The notes under the pieces were generated by a model. That model saw only the letters and a list, made by a program, of their open reading frames with translations, ran no database searches and had not been told where the DNA came from. Shown here piece after piece: positions 1-8,200 of a DNA stretch of 25,316 bases. Every line of letters starts with the position of its first letter. Within the stretch, counting starts at the first letter, position 1. The position numbers and the translations under genes are program-made. Origin of the DNA: an uncultured Veillonella sp. (lineage in GTDB: Bacteria > Bacillota > Negativicutes > Veillonellales > Veillonellaceae); assembly GCA_900538355.1 (NCBI GenBank), contig UPXS01000025.1, positions 1-25,316 on the forward strand, read 5' to 3'.

Positions 1-690
1 TATTGGGGTGTTTTAGGAAATTGGTTCGGCCATTTGAAGCCGCCGGAGACCCCTAAAAAAGACTTGGTTATCAACCTAGATATGGGGCAACAAGAACCTC
101 CTGAAGCGAAGAAGCCCGAGGAACTAAAGACTCAGCCTGACGACAAGCCTGTTGCAGGCGGTGGCAAGGCTGGCAGTGTGTTACCTGATTTATCAGGGAA
201 ACCTACAGAGGGATTAAAAAATCTAAATCCTTACTTAGGTGGCAATGAAACTGCATCGGTAAACCTGAATGGTAATAATAATGATCCTGTAGGTAATCCA
301 GGTGCCGGAAATGTGCCAGGCCTTAATAATGGACCAACTGGTCATAATGGGGATTCTACAGATGGTCTTGGGTCTAATGATGGTCCACCAGGTCCAGGCG
401 TGAATAAAAGCCCTGGCGGCTCCTATGATAGCTCTGGTTATATTAGCCGTGTTAATGATAACAAAGTAATGCCGCAACAGGCGGTACGCCGAGGACTTAG
501 TGGTACGGTTTCTTTTAATGTTACCTTTGATAGTGAAGGTAATTTTGCTGGTGCTGATATGATTAGCAGTAGTGGTTCTAGCATTCTTGATAATGCTGCT
601 GCAAACCTCGTGGCGAGCTCTGGTGGTATTGAAAATACAACAGGTGGCCCAGTTACGATTACGATTAATGTAGATTATGGTTATAACTAA
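1..690 (+). CDS. tonB: TonB energy transducer, 3' part (5' end outside window)
   Basis: The frame is open from the first base, so this is the truncated end of a longer gene. The TTG at 34 is only an internal codon. The first visible residues (YWGVLGNWFGHL) look like the end or periplasmic edge of the N-terminal membrane anchor. A charged stretch rich in Lys, Glu and Pro follows, then a long Gly/Asn/Pro-rich linker (roughly residues 55-145 of the 229 visible). The last ~80 residues form a TonB C-terminal domain: YISRVND, then a Pro-x2-Ala and Gly-x-Val-x-Phe pattern, then SSGSSILDNAAANLV. TonB passes proton-motive energy from ExbB/ExbD in the inner membrane to outer-membrane receptors by binding their TonB boxes. 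It sits directly ahead of four such receptors, which fits. ExbB/ExbD are not in the window and may lie upstream. The family call is firm; the linker is unusually glycine/asparagine-rich. Confidence 0.88.
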   Translation, partial: YWGVLGNWFGHLKPPETPKKDLVINLDMGQQEPPEAKKPEELKTQPDDKPVAGGGKAGSVLPDLSGKPTEGLKNLNPYLGGNETASVNLNGNNNDPVGNPGAGNVPGLNNGPTGHNGDSTDGLGSNDGPPGPGVNKSPGGSYDSSGYISRVNDNKVMPQQAVRRGLSGTVSFNVTFDSEGNFAGADMISSSGSSILDNAAANLVASSGGIENTTGGPVTITINVDYGYN

Positions 691-691
691 T

Positions 692-747
692 CTCTCGAGG
701 CCAATAGTGTATGAATTATGTATGTGTGTAGGCATAATTCTTGAGAG
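692..747 (+). repeat. Two-part inverted repeat between tonB and the first receptor
   Basis: An outer 8-bp stem pairs 692-699 (CTCTCGAG) with 740-747 (CTTGAGAG), with one G-T wobble. An inner stem pairs 713-720 (GAATTATG) with 733-740 (CATAATTC) around a 12-nt loop; the two stems share base 740. No T-run follows, so it is a poor intrinsic terminator. Its right arm overlaps a possible -35 hexamer, so it could be an operator or a processing/attenuation hairpin. The pairing is seen directly; the role is inference. Confidence 0.5.
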
Positions 748-768
748 TACATAAGTGGCATATATAGA
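741..768 (+). promoter_or_regulatory. Candidate promoter for receptor A
   Basis: TTGAGA (741-746) matches five of six -35 consensus bases. It is 16 nt from TATAGA (763-768), which matches four of six -10 bases. An alternative pair is GTGGCA (755-760) with TATTAT (778-783) at 17-nt spacing. AT-rich DNA gives such matches by chance, so this is tentative. It would give the receptor-ABC genes their own start separate from tonB. Confidence 0.3.
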
Positions 769-782
769 GATTAACATTATTA
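768..782 (+). promoter_or_regulatory. Possible Fur-like operator
   Basis: AGATTAACATTATTA matches 10 of 14 defined positions of the 7-1-7 Fur core TGATAATnATTATCA, with six of seven in the right half. It overlaps the candidate -10 region, the usual place for iron-responsive repression. The match is imperfect in an AT-rich stretch, so this is only a lead. Confidence 0.22.
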
Positions 783-807
783 TAGTTTTATTGTGTGTGG
801 AGGGAAT

Positions 808-3261
808 ATGAAACGTCGTCGTCTTTTATCTGCTGCTATCGCAGCAACGTTAGTACTTGGAACGTATCAAGCGTATGCGTATGATGAAAACTTTAAGGGT
901 TATGAGGTTCATAACATTAGTGTTAAAGCTGATGCGGCAAAGGATGAATACGGTAATACTATTACTGAACAATCCTATTATCGTACTGGTGGTGACGTAA
1001 AAGTTATCACTCGTGAAGAGATTGAAAAGCGTCATTATCGCGATGTAACAGAAGCGATTAAACGCGTACCAGGCGTTACATTCCAAAACCCTGGTTACCG
1101 TGGTGGCGAGTATGGCTACCAATTCTATAACAATGGGGTTTCCATCAATGGCGACTCCCGCGTTGTTGTATTGGTTGATGGTCGTCGTGTAGACAATATT
1201 ACATCTGGTCGTTTAGGTGATAGCTCTGAAAGAGGTTCTAAATCTACAGGCGTTAATATTGATGAAGTAACAAATATGGATGCTATCGATAAAATCGAAG
1301 TTATCAAAGGCCCAGGCGCTTCTCAATATGGTTCTGATGCTACAGGTGGTGTAATCAATATCATTACACGCCGTGGTAAGGGCGATTTCAGCGGTTCCGT
1401 TGATTTATCTACTGGTAGCTGGAATAAACATAGCTACAACTTAACATTACAAGGTGCAGCAGGCAAAAATGCTTCTACTGGTTATTTTGTGACAGCTACA
1501 CGGACTATGTCTCAAGATACAAAATATAAAGACGGCGATACTGGTGAAGTCGCAACTCTTACAGGCTCTAAATGGCGTGAACAAGGCTTTAATGCTCGTA
1601 TTGATCATGAATTTAATAAAAAACAAAGTTTACAGTTCTCTGTAAACTACAAACAAGGTCATGATGGCTATCCTATTTCCACACCAAGCCGTAAATACTG
1701 GAATGCTGATGATTGGCGTCGTATCATCTTCAATGCTGAAGTGGGTCAGGTAGATGCTAACCGCAAGCTCAAAACAGATGCACGCTATGTAGATCCATCA
1801 GAGAACCCTCAAGGCTACGCACCAAAATTGTATGGTGACTCTAGAAATCCTGGGTATCATAACTTGTATGCCTTAGATGGTAACTATGGTTCCTATAGTA
1901 AGTTCAAAAACTTAGACACAGATTTAAAATATACATTTGACCGTCAAGGACAAATGGAAAGCTTTGTTAGATTGTATCGCTTAACACATCGTTATGAAGG
2001 TCGTGATACCTATACATGGTCTAAGCTTGGTGGAGCAGCAGCGCGTGCAGCTTATGCTGCAGCATTCCCTAATGGTGCTACTGTTGAGCAATTTAATAAT
2101 TGGGTAGATGCTAATTTGGCTCCATTCCCAGATAATCGTGATGCATTGCGTCAATGGATTGCTGAAACAGGTGGTATGGCAGGTAGCCCAAATAGCTGGT
2201 ATAAAGAGTCTAAAAATGGTATTGAATTACAGTGGACACGTCAGCTCGATAAGCATGATATCATCGCTAATATCGATTACAGCCATGCCCAATTAAATTC
2301 TCGCTCTAAAAAACGTAATGGCAGTGTGGTCTCTTCTGATATTCGTCGTAATACGCTATATGCGTACGTACAAGATAAAATTTACATTGGTAACAATGTA
2401 GAGTTAACACCAGCATTGCGCTATGTTCATTACGGTAGTATCCAAGGTAGCGGTAGTGGCGATTCCCAAGGCAAAGGTAGTGTAAGTGCCTTAACACCTA
2501 GCTTACATGGTCAATTCAAGCTTAATAAAAAGACTAGTATGTACGCTGGTTGGACGCGCATCTTGCGACCACTTAAAACAGGTGATTACAGTGCAGTTGA
2601 TGGCGTATACAATACACCATTAGATGACGAAAAAGGCGATGCTTTCACATGGGGCATTCAACATACATTTGGTAAAGATAACAACACAACTGTTGCTGTT
2701 CACTATGATTACACACGCATGAAAAACGCTATTGCAACATTGCCAATTTGGAACAGTACATCTGGTGATTTTGAAAAAACAGCGGTTAACGCGAAAGAAA
2801 ACAAACAGTCCTTTAACATTACAGTGGATCATAAACTGAACAAACATGTAACAATGAGTGCATCTTACTCTCATATGAAGGATAAATGGATGTCCAAAGG
2901 CGGTTGGGTTCTTGATCCAAACTGGGGCTATAACAATAGTGATGATATTAACGTGGCTATTAACAGCTTGCGTCCACAAAACCACTATGCATTGAATATT
3001 TCTTACGATAACAAGCGTCTATACTCCGGCTTGTTAATTAACTGGTACACTGGCAACAGCGACTATGCGTTCACTCATAGACGTTTCCTAATCGTGGACT
3101 GGAACCTCAACTATGATGTCACAAAAGATTTAACTGCGTACATTGTAGTAAACAATGTTCTTAACCGCGCATATGAAACAAGCTATAGTGCTTACAATGG
3201 TCGTGGTAGTGCGGCTATGCCAGCACGTTCCTTCATGATTGGGGCGAAATATAAATTCTAA
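808..3261 (+). CDS. TonB-dependent outer-membrane receptor A (817 aa)
   Basis: This is a 22-strand-type ligand-gated porin that would import a chelate across the outer membrane using TonB. The start is the ATG at 808, placed 3-4 nt behind GGAGGG (799-804) and followed by a good signal peptide (MKRRR, hydrophobic core, cleavage after AYA at residue 24). The in-frame GTG at 793 lies ahead of the ribosome site and is rejected. The plug domain is clear: DVKVITREEIEKR, EAIKRVPGV, VVLVDGRRVD, DKIEVIKGPGASQYGSDAT and GGVINIITRR. The barrel ends in Phe (KYKF), as expected for BAM recognition. About residues 405-460 hold an Ala-rich, weakly amphipathic segment likely to be an extracellular loop insertion. 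Its stop overlaps the next start (TAATG), tying it to the binding protein. The substrate is not readable from sequence; the FepA/colicin I receptor-like plug favours a ferric chelate. Confidence 0.93.
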   Translation: MKRRRLLSAAIAATLVLGTYQAYAYDENFKGYEVHNISVKADAAKDEYGNTITEQSYYRTGGDVKVITREEIEKRHYRDVTEAIKRVPGVTFQNPGYRGGEYGYQFYNNGVSINGDSRVVVLVDGRRVDNITSGRLGDSSERGSKSTGVNIDEVTNMDAIDKIEVIKGPGASQYGSDATGGVINIITRRGKGDFSGSVDLSTGSWNKHSYNLTLQGAAGKNASTGYFVTATRTMSQDTKYKDGDTGEVATLTGSKWREQGFNARIDHEFNKKQSLQFSVNYKQGHDGYPISTPSRKYWNADDWRRIIFNAEVGQVDANRKLKTDARYVDPSENPQGYAPKLYGDSRNPGYHNLYALDGNYGSYSKFKNLDTDLKYTFDRQGQMESFVRLYRLTHRYEGRDTYTWSKLGGAAARAAYAAAFPNGATVEQFNNWVDANLAPFPDNRDALRQWIAETGGMAGSPNSWYKESKNGIELQWTRQLDKHDIIANIDYSHAQLNSRSKKRNGSVVSSDIRRNTLYAYVQDKIYIGNNVELTPALRYVHYGSIQGSGSGDSQGKGSVSALTPSLHGQFKLNKKTSMYAGWTRILRPLKTGDYSAVDGVYNTPLDDEKGDAFTWGIQHTFGKDNNTTVAVHYDYTRMKNAIATLPIWNSTSGDFEKTAVNAKENKQSFNITVDHKLNKHVTMSASYSHMKDKWMSKGGWVLDPNWGYNNSDDINVAINSLRPQNHYALNISYDNKRLYSGLLINWYTGNSDYAFTHRRFLIVDWNLNYDVTKDLTAYIVVNNVLNRAYETSYSAYNGRGSAAMPARSFMIGAKYKF

Positions 3262-4283
3262 TGATTAGATTTAGCGCATTAATACTATGTCTATTACTAT
3301 GCGTAGGTTGTGGTCCTCAGCAGGTAACTGTTGAGGACCATCAGTCTACACCGACGCATGTCGAATTACAGCCACCGGTAACAATCAAGTCCTATGTGCG
3401 CCGAGGGGAACCTTTTGAAAGTACATATATGGTAGTACCAGAGCGCGTTGTGGCGATGTGGCAAAATTCCATTGAAACCATCATTGCTCTTGGAGAAGGC
3501 AACCGTATTGTAGCGGGGATGGGAATTCCAAATCGTAAATATGTGCGACCAGAATATCGTGAAGCATACGATAACATTCCGTATAAGGATATGAAATACG
3601 CTAACTTAGAAAGCGTACTGATGATGAAGCCCGATCTACTAGTTGGTTGGCGGTCTACTTTCACCAATAAAGGATTACGAACCCCTGCGTTCTGGCGGGC
3701 ACGACATGCAAATGTGTATATTGCAGAATCCTCACTGGGCGCACAATCTGCACTGACCATGGATATGGAGTACCAATATATTCGCGATTTAGGGCGTATC
3801 TTTAACCGTAACATGGAGGCAGAAAAGCTGATTCACGATATGGAACAATCTGTAGCGCATACAGTAGCTCAAACATCTCATGAAAAGGCGCCAAAAGCAT
3901 TATTTGTTGAGGTTACAGGAAAGCAGTTCCGCTTGTATGGACATAAGACATTAGCTGGTAATATAGGGGATTCCTTACATGCCGATGTAATTGATACAGA
4001 TACACCATCCATTAGTATGGAGGATGTGGTGGAAGAAAATCCTGATGTTATATTCTTGATTGTATCTGATGGTGAATATAGTCAAGCGGATACGATTATG
4101 AACTATGTTTTGACACAGCCTGGCCTACAAGGGGTAAATGCATTGCGCAATAAGCGCGTCTATTTCTTGCCACTCCTCGCAGTTTATAGTCCTGGTATTC
4201 GATTATCCGATGGCATTGACATCGTATCACATGGTTTGTATCCAGATCTTTACCCTCAAGGAGTACCCGATTTAATTCACTAA
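3261..4283 (+). CDS. ABC transporter substrate-binding lipoprotein A (340 aa)
   Basis: This is a periplasmic binding protein of the Peripla_BP_2 (FecB/BtuF) class, which hands iron chelates, heme or cobalamin to FecCD-type permeases. It begins with a lipoprotein signal (MIRFSALILCLLLCVGC); Cys17 would be lipidated, with an unusual Cys at the -3 position of the lipobox. The body has the typical opening (PERVVAMWQNSIETIIALGEG), then LESVLMMKPDLLVGW, a long connecting helix around residues 170-200, and a C-terminal lobe with NPDVIFLIVSDG and LQGVNALRNKRVYFLP. Its ATG overlaps the receptor stop by one base and no good ribosome site precedes it, so translation is probably coupled to the receptor. 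It is clearly divergent from the other two binding proteins here, lacking their FDDMCKYM motif, so it may bind a different ligand. Confidence 0.9.
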   Translation: MIRFSALILCLLLCVGCGPQQVTVEDHQSTPTHVELQPPVTIKSYVRRGEPFESTYMVVPERVVAMWQNSIETIIALGEGNRIVAGMGIPNRKYVRPEYREAYDNIPYKDMKYANLESVLMMKPDLLVGWRSTFTNKGLRTPAFWRARHANVYIAESSLGAQSALTMDMEYQYIRDLGRIFNRNMEAEKLIHDMEQSVAHTVAQTSHEKAPKALFVEVTGKQFRLYGHKTLAGNIGDSLHADVIDTDTPSISMEDVVEENPDVIFLIVSDGEYSQADTIMNYVLTQPGLQGVNALRNKRVYFLPLLAVYSPGIRLSDGIDIVSHGLYPDLYPQGVPDLIH

Positions 4284-4295
4284 TAAAGGAGCAGT

Positions 4296-5342
4296 ATGCT
4301 AAAACGTGTTGGATATACTGCTGGCGGAGTTGTCCTCATAGGGGTGCTAGCATTAGCTATACTATGGGGACTTTCTGTTGGTACAGTACAGTTTTCATTT
4401 TCTCAAATTTTTAATATTGTAATGGGTCAATTTTCTAGTCCATTGGCTATTGACGATCCTATGAATGGTCCAGAACAGACGATTATATGGCTATTACGTA
4501 TGCCACGGCTATTGATGGCTGCCATTATCGGTGCAGGCCTTGCCGTTTCGGGCGTTATCATGCAAGCCATCGTTAAGAACCCCTTAGCAGACCCATATAT
4601 CTTGGGGATTTCTTCTGGTGCATCCCTTGGTGCTACCGTAGCTATTCTATTTGGTATTGGCGTTATGTTTGGGGAGAACTTCGTCGGTGTTATGGCCTTT
4701 ATTGGGGCTATGGCGATTTCCTTCGGTGTATTGTTTATATCTAACCTAGGGGGCCGACCTAATTCTGTGAAATTAATTCTAGGCGGATTGGCATTAAGCG
4801 CTGTGTGCAGTTCCTTCTCTAGCTTTGTGGTGTACTTAGCAGATGATAAGGAAGGCATCCAAACCATTACGTATTGGTTGATGGGGAGCTTTGCTGGTGC
4901 TAAATGGGATATGTTGCCTGTTATTACCATTGTTGTTCTCGTGAGCATTCTATTCTTCTGGTCTCAGAGTAGAATTTTGAACATGATGCTTCTCGGTGAT
5001 GAGGTAGCCATAACATTAGGTCGTGACCTACATATGTACCGACAAGTGTATTTGATCATTAGCTCTCTTATCATCGGTTTTGTAGTATACGCAGCGGGCA
5101 TGATTGGCTTTGTAGGCCTTTTAATTCCTCACCTTGTGCGCATGACGATTGGGACTAATCATTGGACCTTGATTCCCTTCAGTGCATTAGGAGGTAGTAT
5201 TTTCCTCGTCATTGCTGATGGTCTCTGCCGTTGCATTATTCCTCATGCAGAATTGCCCATTGGCATTCTCATTTCTCTCATCGGTGCGCCAACCTTTGTG
5301 TACATGTTGGTGCGTAAGAATTATGGATTTGGAGGGGAATAA
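4296..5342 (+). CDS. FecCD/BtuC-family ABC permease A (348 aa)
   Basis: This is the inner-membrane permease of an iron-chelate, heme or cobalamin importer; two copies form the channel. It has many hydrophobic segments consistent with the family's ten helices. Family landmarks are visible: LLRMPRLLMAAIIGAGLAVSG, then MQAIVKNPLADPYILGISSG and ASLGA near residues 65-115, and GMIGFVGLLIPHLVRMTIG near residue 270, the region that contacts the ATPase. Length is normal for the family. An AAAGGAG site (4286-4292) sits correctly ahead of the ATG, 12 nt after the binding-protein stop. The stop overlaps the ATPase start by one base. Confidence 0.95.
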   Translation: MLKRVGYTAGGVVLIGVLALAILWGLSVGTVQFSFSQIFNIVMGQFSSPLAIDDPMNGPEQTIIWLLRMPRLLMAAIIGAGLAVSGVIMQAIVKNPLADPYILGISSGASLGATVAILFGIGVMFGENFVGVMAFIGAMAISFGVLFISNLGGRPNSVKLILGGLALSAVCSSFSSFVVYLADDKEGIQTITYWLMGSFAGAKWDMLPVITIVVLVSILFFWSQSRILNMMLLGDEVAITLGRDLHMYRQVYLIISSLIIGFVVYAAGMIGFVGLLIPHLVRMTIGTNHWTLIPFSALGGSIFLVIADGLCRCIIPHAELPIGILISLIGAPTFVYMLVRKNYGFGGE

Positions 5343-6103
5343 TGAACATACAAGCAGATAATATCCAAGTTTCATTTGGAGCTAAAACAATTCTCCACGA
5401 TATATCCTTAGATATACGAGATAAGGAGTTTGTTGGTATTATTGGGCCGAATGGTAGTGGTAAAAGTACGTTTTTAAAATGCTTATACCGCGTACTGCAA
5501 CCTAATTATGGGAAGATTTTCTTTGATGGTACAGAAATGAGCTCCTTAAGCCATCGTGATACAGCCTTAAAAATGGCTGTGGTAGCCCAGCATAGTACGG
5601 TTAACTTTGATTTTTCTGTTCTTGAAATGGTCCTTATGGGACGTTCCCCTTATAAAGGACTACTCGATAGAGATCAACTTGATGACTATGAAATTGCCCG
5701 TCATGCGCTGGCTCAAGTCGGCCTTAGTGATTTTGAAAGTCGTAATTTTAATACCTTATCTGGTGGTGAGCAGCAGCGCGTTATCTTGGCGCGTGCTTTA
5801 GCACAACGCACAGAATGCCTTGTACTAGATGAGCCTACAAACCACCTAGATATTAAGTATCAGCTCGAGCTGATGACGATTGTAAAACGCCTTGATGCAA
5901 CAGTGGTAGCCGCTATTCATGATTTGAACTTAGCAGCTATCTATTGTGACCGCCTCATTGCTCTTAAAGACGGTTCTGTAGTATGTACAGGTACTCCTCA
6001 TGAAGTGTTAACAGAGGATACAATTCGCCATATATACGGCGTGTCCGCCACGGTACAAACATTACCGAATGGACGATTGAACATTATATATCATATGGAA
6101 TAA
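5342..6103 (+). CDS. ABC transporter ATPase A (253 aa, FepC/BtuD/HmuV class)
   Basis: This cytoplasmic ATPase powers permease A. The Walker A motif GPNGSGKS is at residues 35-42, the signature LSGGEQQR at 139-146, Walker B CLVLDEP at 159-165 followed by TNHLD, and the switch histidine in AAIHDLN near residue 195. All are intact. Length and order are standard for FecE/FepC-type ATPases. Translation starts within the permease stop (TAATG), with GGAGG at 5331-5335. It closes module A; the next gene, a receptor, follows after only about 20 bases, so transcription probably continues. The ligand cannot be told from this subunit. Confidence 0.95.
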   Translation: MNIQADNIQVSFGAKTILHDISLDIRDKEFVGIIGPNGSGKSTFLKCLYRVLQPNYGKIFFDGTEMSSLSHRDTALKMAVVAQHSTVNFDFSVLEMVLMGRSPYKGLLDRDQLDDYEIARHALAQVGLSDFESRNFNTLSGGEQQRVILARALAQRTECLVLDEPTNHLDIKYQLELMTIVKRLDATVVAAIHDLNLAAIYCDRLIALKDGSVVCTGTPHEVLTEDTIRHIYGVSATVQTLPNGRLNIIYHME

Positions 6104-6122
6104 CTGATAAAAAGAGGCGTGG

Positions 6123-8066
6123 ATGATGAAACGAATAAATAAACAAGTATATGTAGCAGTGCTCATGGCATTAACTGCTATGTCAATTAACGGGTATGCT
6201 GCCGATGTAACACCAAACAATAATGAAGAAGAAGTTACCATTAATGTTACAGCCAACCGCACAGCTCTCTTAGATTTAGATACACCGGTATCAACCTCTG
6301 TTATTACTCAAGAGGATATACAAAACAGTGGTGCCAAGACAGCCTTTGATGCGGTAGCTAATGTGCCAGGTGTAACTATCAACTCCTTTAGTGCGTCTGG
6401 TGCAGATTTCGGCGGTATGGATAGCCGTACGAATATTCGTGGCCTAGACCGAGGTGCACTAGTTCTCGTAAATAGTGTACCTATGAATTTAAATGGTAAA
6501 AGTGGAATTGGTGCTATTCCTACGAGTGCGATTGAGCGTATTGAGGTTGTAAAGGGGGCATCGTCTACCTTATATGGAGCAGAAGCTTTAGGTGGCGTCA
6601 TAAATATCATTACAAAGACGCCTTCCAAAGAAGGCGGTTCCGCTACGGTAGCTGTGGGCAATCGAGGCTCTAAGCGATTTGACCTTTCCTATGGTACTGA
6701 TCGATTCCTCTTTGGCATCGATAGAAAATACTGGGGGGCTCAAGATCCATCCACACCGGTGCGATATGACTATACAGGTCGTAAGGGCTACGACTACTAC
6801 ACTACGCGCAATAAAGGTAACTCCTTAGGTGTGTTTATGAGTGGCAAGCTTTCAGATAAGGTAACCTTAAACTATAATCGCGCCGAAAGCCGTTCATCCT
6901 TTGGCTTGATTAGTACAGAAATAAATCCTATGAGACAGGCCCGTCATTCTACGACCTATAATTACAAGGATGACCGCAACAACGTATCCTTGATTTACAA
7001 GGATGATAATACGACAGGCACCTTGTTCTATAATGACCGTACTATGCGTGGTGAAAGCCGCGTTCATAGTGCCAAACAGTTCAAACCGACAGATACTAGT
7101 TATGTAGCCCGTCAATATGGTATGGATGTACAGCACGAATGGGACTTTAGAGGTGGTAAGGATTACTTGATTGCTGGTATTACAGGTAAACAAGAAACCT
7201 ATCGCGCTACACAGGCCCCTGTGTATACACGTCCTCATCGTAATATCTATGCGGTGTATAGCAGCTATTCCCGGGAAATTAATCCAAAATGGACTGCCAT
7301 TTTAGGGTTGCGTTATACCGCTATTAGTGATCCTATTAAGGACCAACATGTACTTACACCTCAATTCCAAGTGTTGCATACCATCAATAAAGACTCTTCC
7401 ATGTATTTGAATATTGGTAAAGCATACACAATGCCTAGCTTGAGTGATGCATTTCGCAGTGTGAACCGCCAATATACAGCGGTAAGTGGCAAAAATCTTA
7501 AACCTGAAGAGGGTTGGAACTATGAACTAGGCTATAAACGTATGAATAAGAAGGATAGCTGGAAGGTAGATGTATTCTATATGGACTTCAAGAATTTCTT
7601 CCAATGGCAGCCTGATGCCAATGGCCGTCCAACGGTACGCGTAAACGGCGGTAAATTCCACAATGTTGGTATTGAAGCAGAGTACAATAGACGCTTATCT
7701 GATCGCCTCAAAATGAGTGTTAGCGGTTCTTACTCTAATCCAAAACAAAAGGAAATGAATCAAAATTACTGGAAACAAGCGGCTCCTAAGTTGCAGTTTA
7801 CAACAGGCATTCATTATAAAAGCGCCACATGGGATGCAGGTACATCTTTGAACTTTGTAACAAAACGATTGCGCAATCGCGATGGTGGATTGAATCCTAA
7901 CATTGTTCAATGGAATGCTTATGTAGGGTATCACTTCAACAAAGACGCTACATTGCGCCTTGATGCACGCAACCTCTTGAACCGTCATAATGTAGTATCC
8001 AATGGTGACTATGAATACTGGGATGCACCATTTAACTACGAATTAAGCTATACACAAAAATTCTAA
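6123..8066 (+). CDS. TonB-dependent outer-membrane receptor B1 (646-647 aa)
   Basis: This is an outer-membrane receptor with a signal peptide (cleavage after GYA, about residue 25) and a TonB-box-like VTINVTANR close to the mature N-terminus. Plug motifs include STSVITQEDIQNSGA, VANVPGVTI, NIRGLDRGALVLVNSVPM, IERIEVVKGASSTLYGAEA and GGVINIITKTP. The C-terminus is LSYTQKF, ending in Phe. Two ATGs are in tandem (6123 and 6126); AGAGG at 6113-6117 is better spaced for 6126. Around residue 434 YTMPSLSDAF, followed by NLKPEEGWNYELG, resembles the FRAP/NPNL box of heme-type receptors, but no histidine lies between the two parts. It is a close paralogue of the next gene, similar along its whole length. 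Substrate unknown; heme, corrinoid or siderophore are all possible. Confidence 0.93.
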   Translation: MMKRINKQVYVAVLMALTAMSINGYAADVTPNNNEEEVTINVTANRTALLDLDTPVSTSVITQEDIQNSGAKTAFDAVANVPGVTINSFSASGADFGGMDSRTNIRGLDRGALVLVNSVPMNLNGKSGIGAIPTSAIERIEVVKGASSTLYGAEALGGVINIITKTPSKEGGSATVAVGNRGSKRFDLSYGTDRFLFGIDRKYWGAQDPSTPVRYDYTGRKGYDYYTTRNKGNSLGVFMSGKLSDKVTLNYNRAESRSSFGLISTEINPMRQARHSTTYNYKDDRNNVSLIYKDDNTTGTLFYNDRTMRGESRVHSAKQFKPTDTSYVARQYGMDVQHEWDFRGGKDYLIAGITGKQETYRATQAPVYTRPHRNIYAVYSSYSREINPKWTAILGLRYTAISDPIKDQHVLTPQFQVLHTINKDSSMYLNIGKAYTMPSLSDAFRSVNRQYTAVSGKNLKPEEGWNYELGYKRMNKKDSWKVDVFYMDFKNFFQWQPDANGRPTVRVNGGKFHNVGIEAEYNRRLSDRLKMSVSGSYSNPKQKEMNQNYWKQAAPKLQFTTGIHYKSATWDAGTSLNFVTKRLRNRDGGLNPNIVQWNAYVGYHFNKDATLRLDARNLLNRHNVVSNGDYEYWDAPFNYELSYTQKF

Positions 8067-8067
8067 T

Positions 8068-8139
8068 ATTTATTTAGGATAGATCTGCTAGAAACATAGT
8101 AGTGGTAGGGGGTATAGGTTTTGTGTGGCCTAAATAAAT
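8068..8139 (+). repeat. Nested inverted repeat between receptors B1 and B2
   Basis: Perfect 11-bp arms ATTTATTTAGG (8068-8078) and CCTAAATAAAT (8129-8139) enclose 50 nt. Inside is a second hairpin: CTGCTA (8085-8090), loop GAAACA, TAGTAG (8097-8102), with one G-U pair. No T-run follows, so it is not a standard terminator. Its right arm lies between the candidate -35 and -10 of receptor B2. It could be a structured leader, an RNA-stability element or an operator. No known riboswitch class is recognised. Confidence 0.45.
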
Positions 8140-8149
8140 GTGTAATAAT
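8121..8149 (+). promoter_or_regulatory. Candidate promoter for receptor B2
   Basis: TTGTGT (8121-8126) is followed after 17 nt by AATAAT (8144-8149), which carries an extended -10 TG at 8141-8142. A small dyad ATAAT-ACA-ATTAT (8145-8157) covers the -10. The -35 matches only three bases, so confidence is low. Confidence 0.25.
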
Positions 8150-8200
8150 ACAATTATGTGGTTTATATGAAAGCATATGTGTATAAGTGAGGTATTGGTT

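Noticed and set aside
692..747. Intrinsic terminator of tonB
   Set aside because: The stem is interrupted and no T-run follows the right arm, so termination is not supported.
235..777. 180-residue open frame on the minus strand opposite tonB
   Set aside because: It lies opposite a gene with a clear TonB domain, has no ribosome site and gives a low-complexity protein rich in Ile, Thr and Arg. It is a shadow of the coding strand.
8067..8200. Cobalamin or other riboswitch ahead of receptor B2
   Set aside because: The spacer has paired elements, but I find no B12-box-like conserved core or other known aptamer signature, and it is short for a cobalamin riboswitch.
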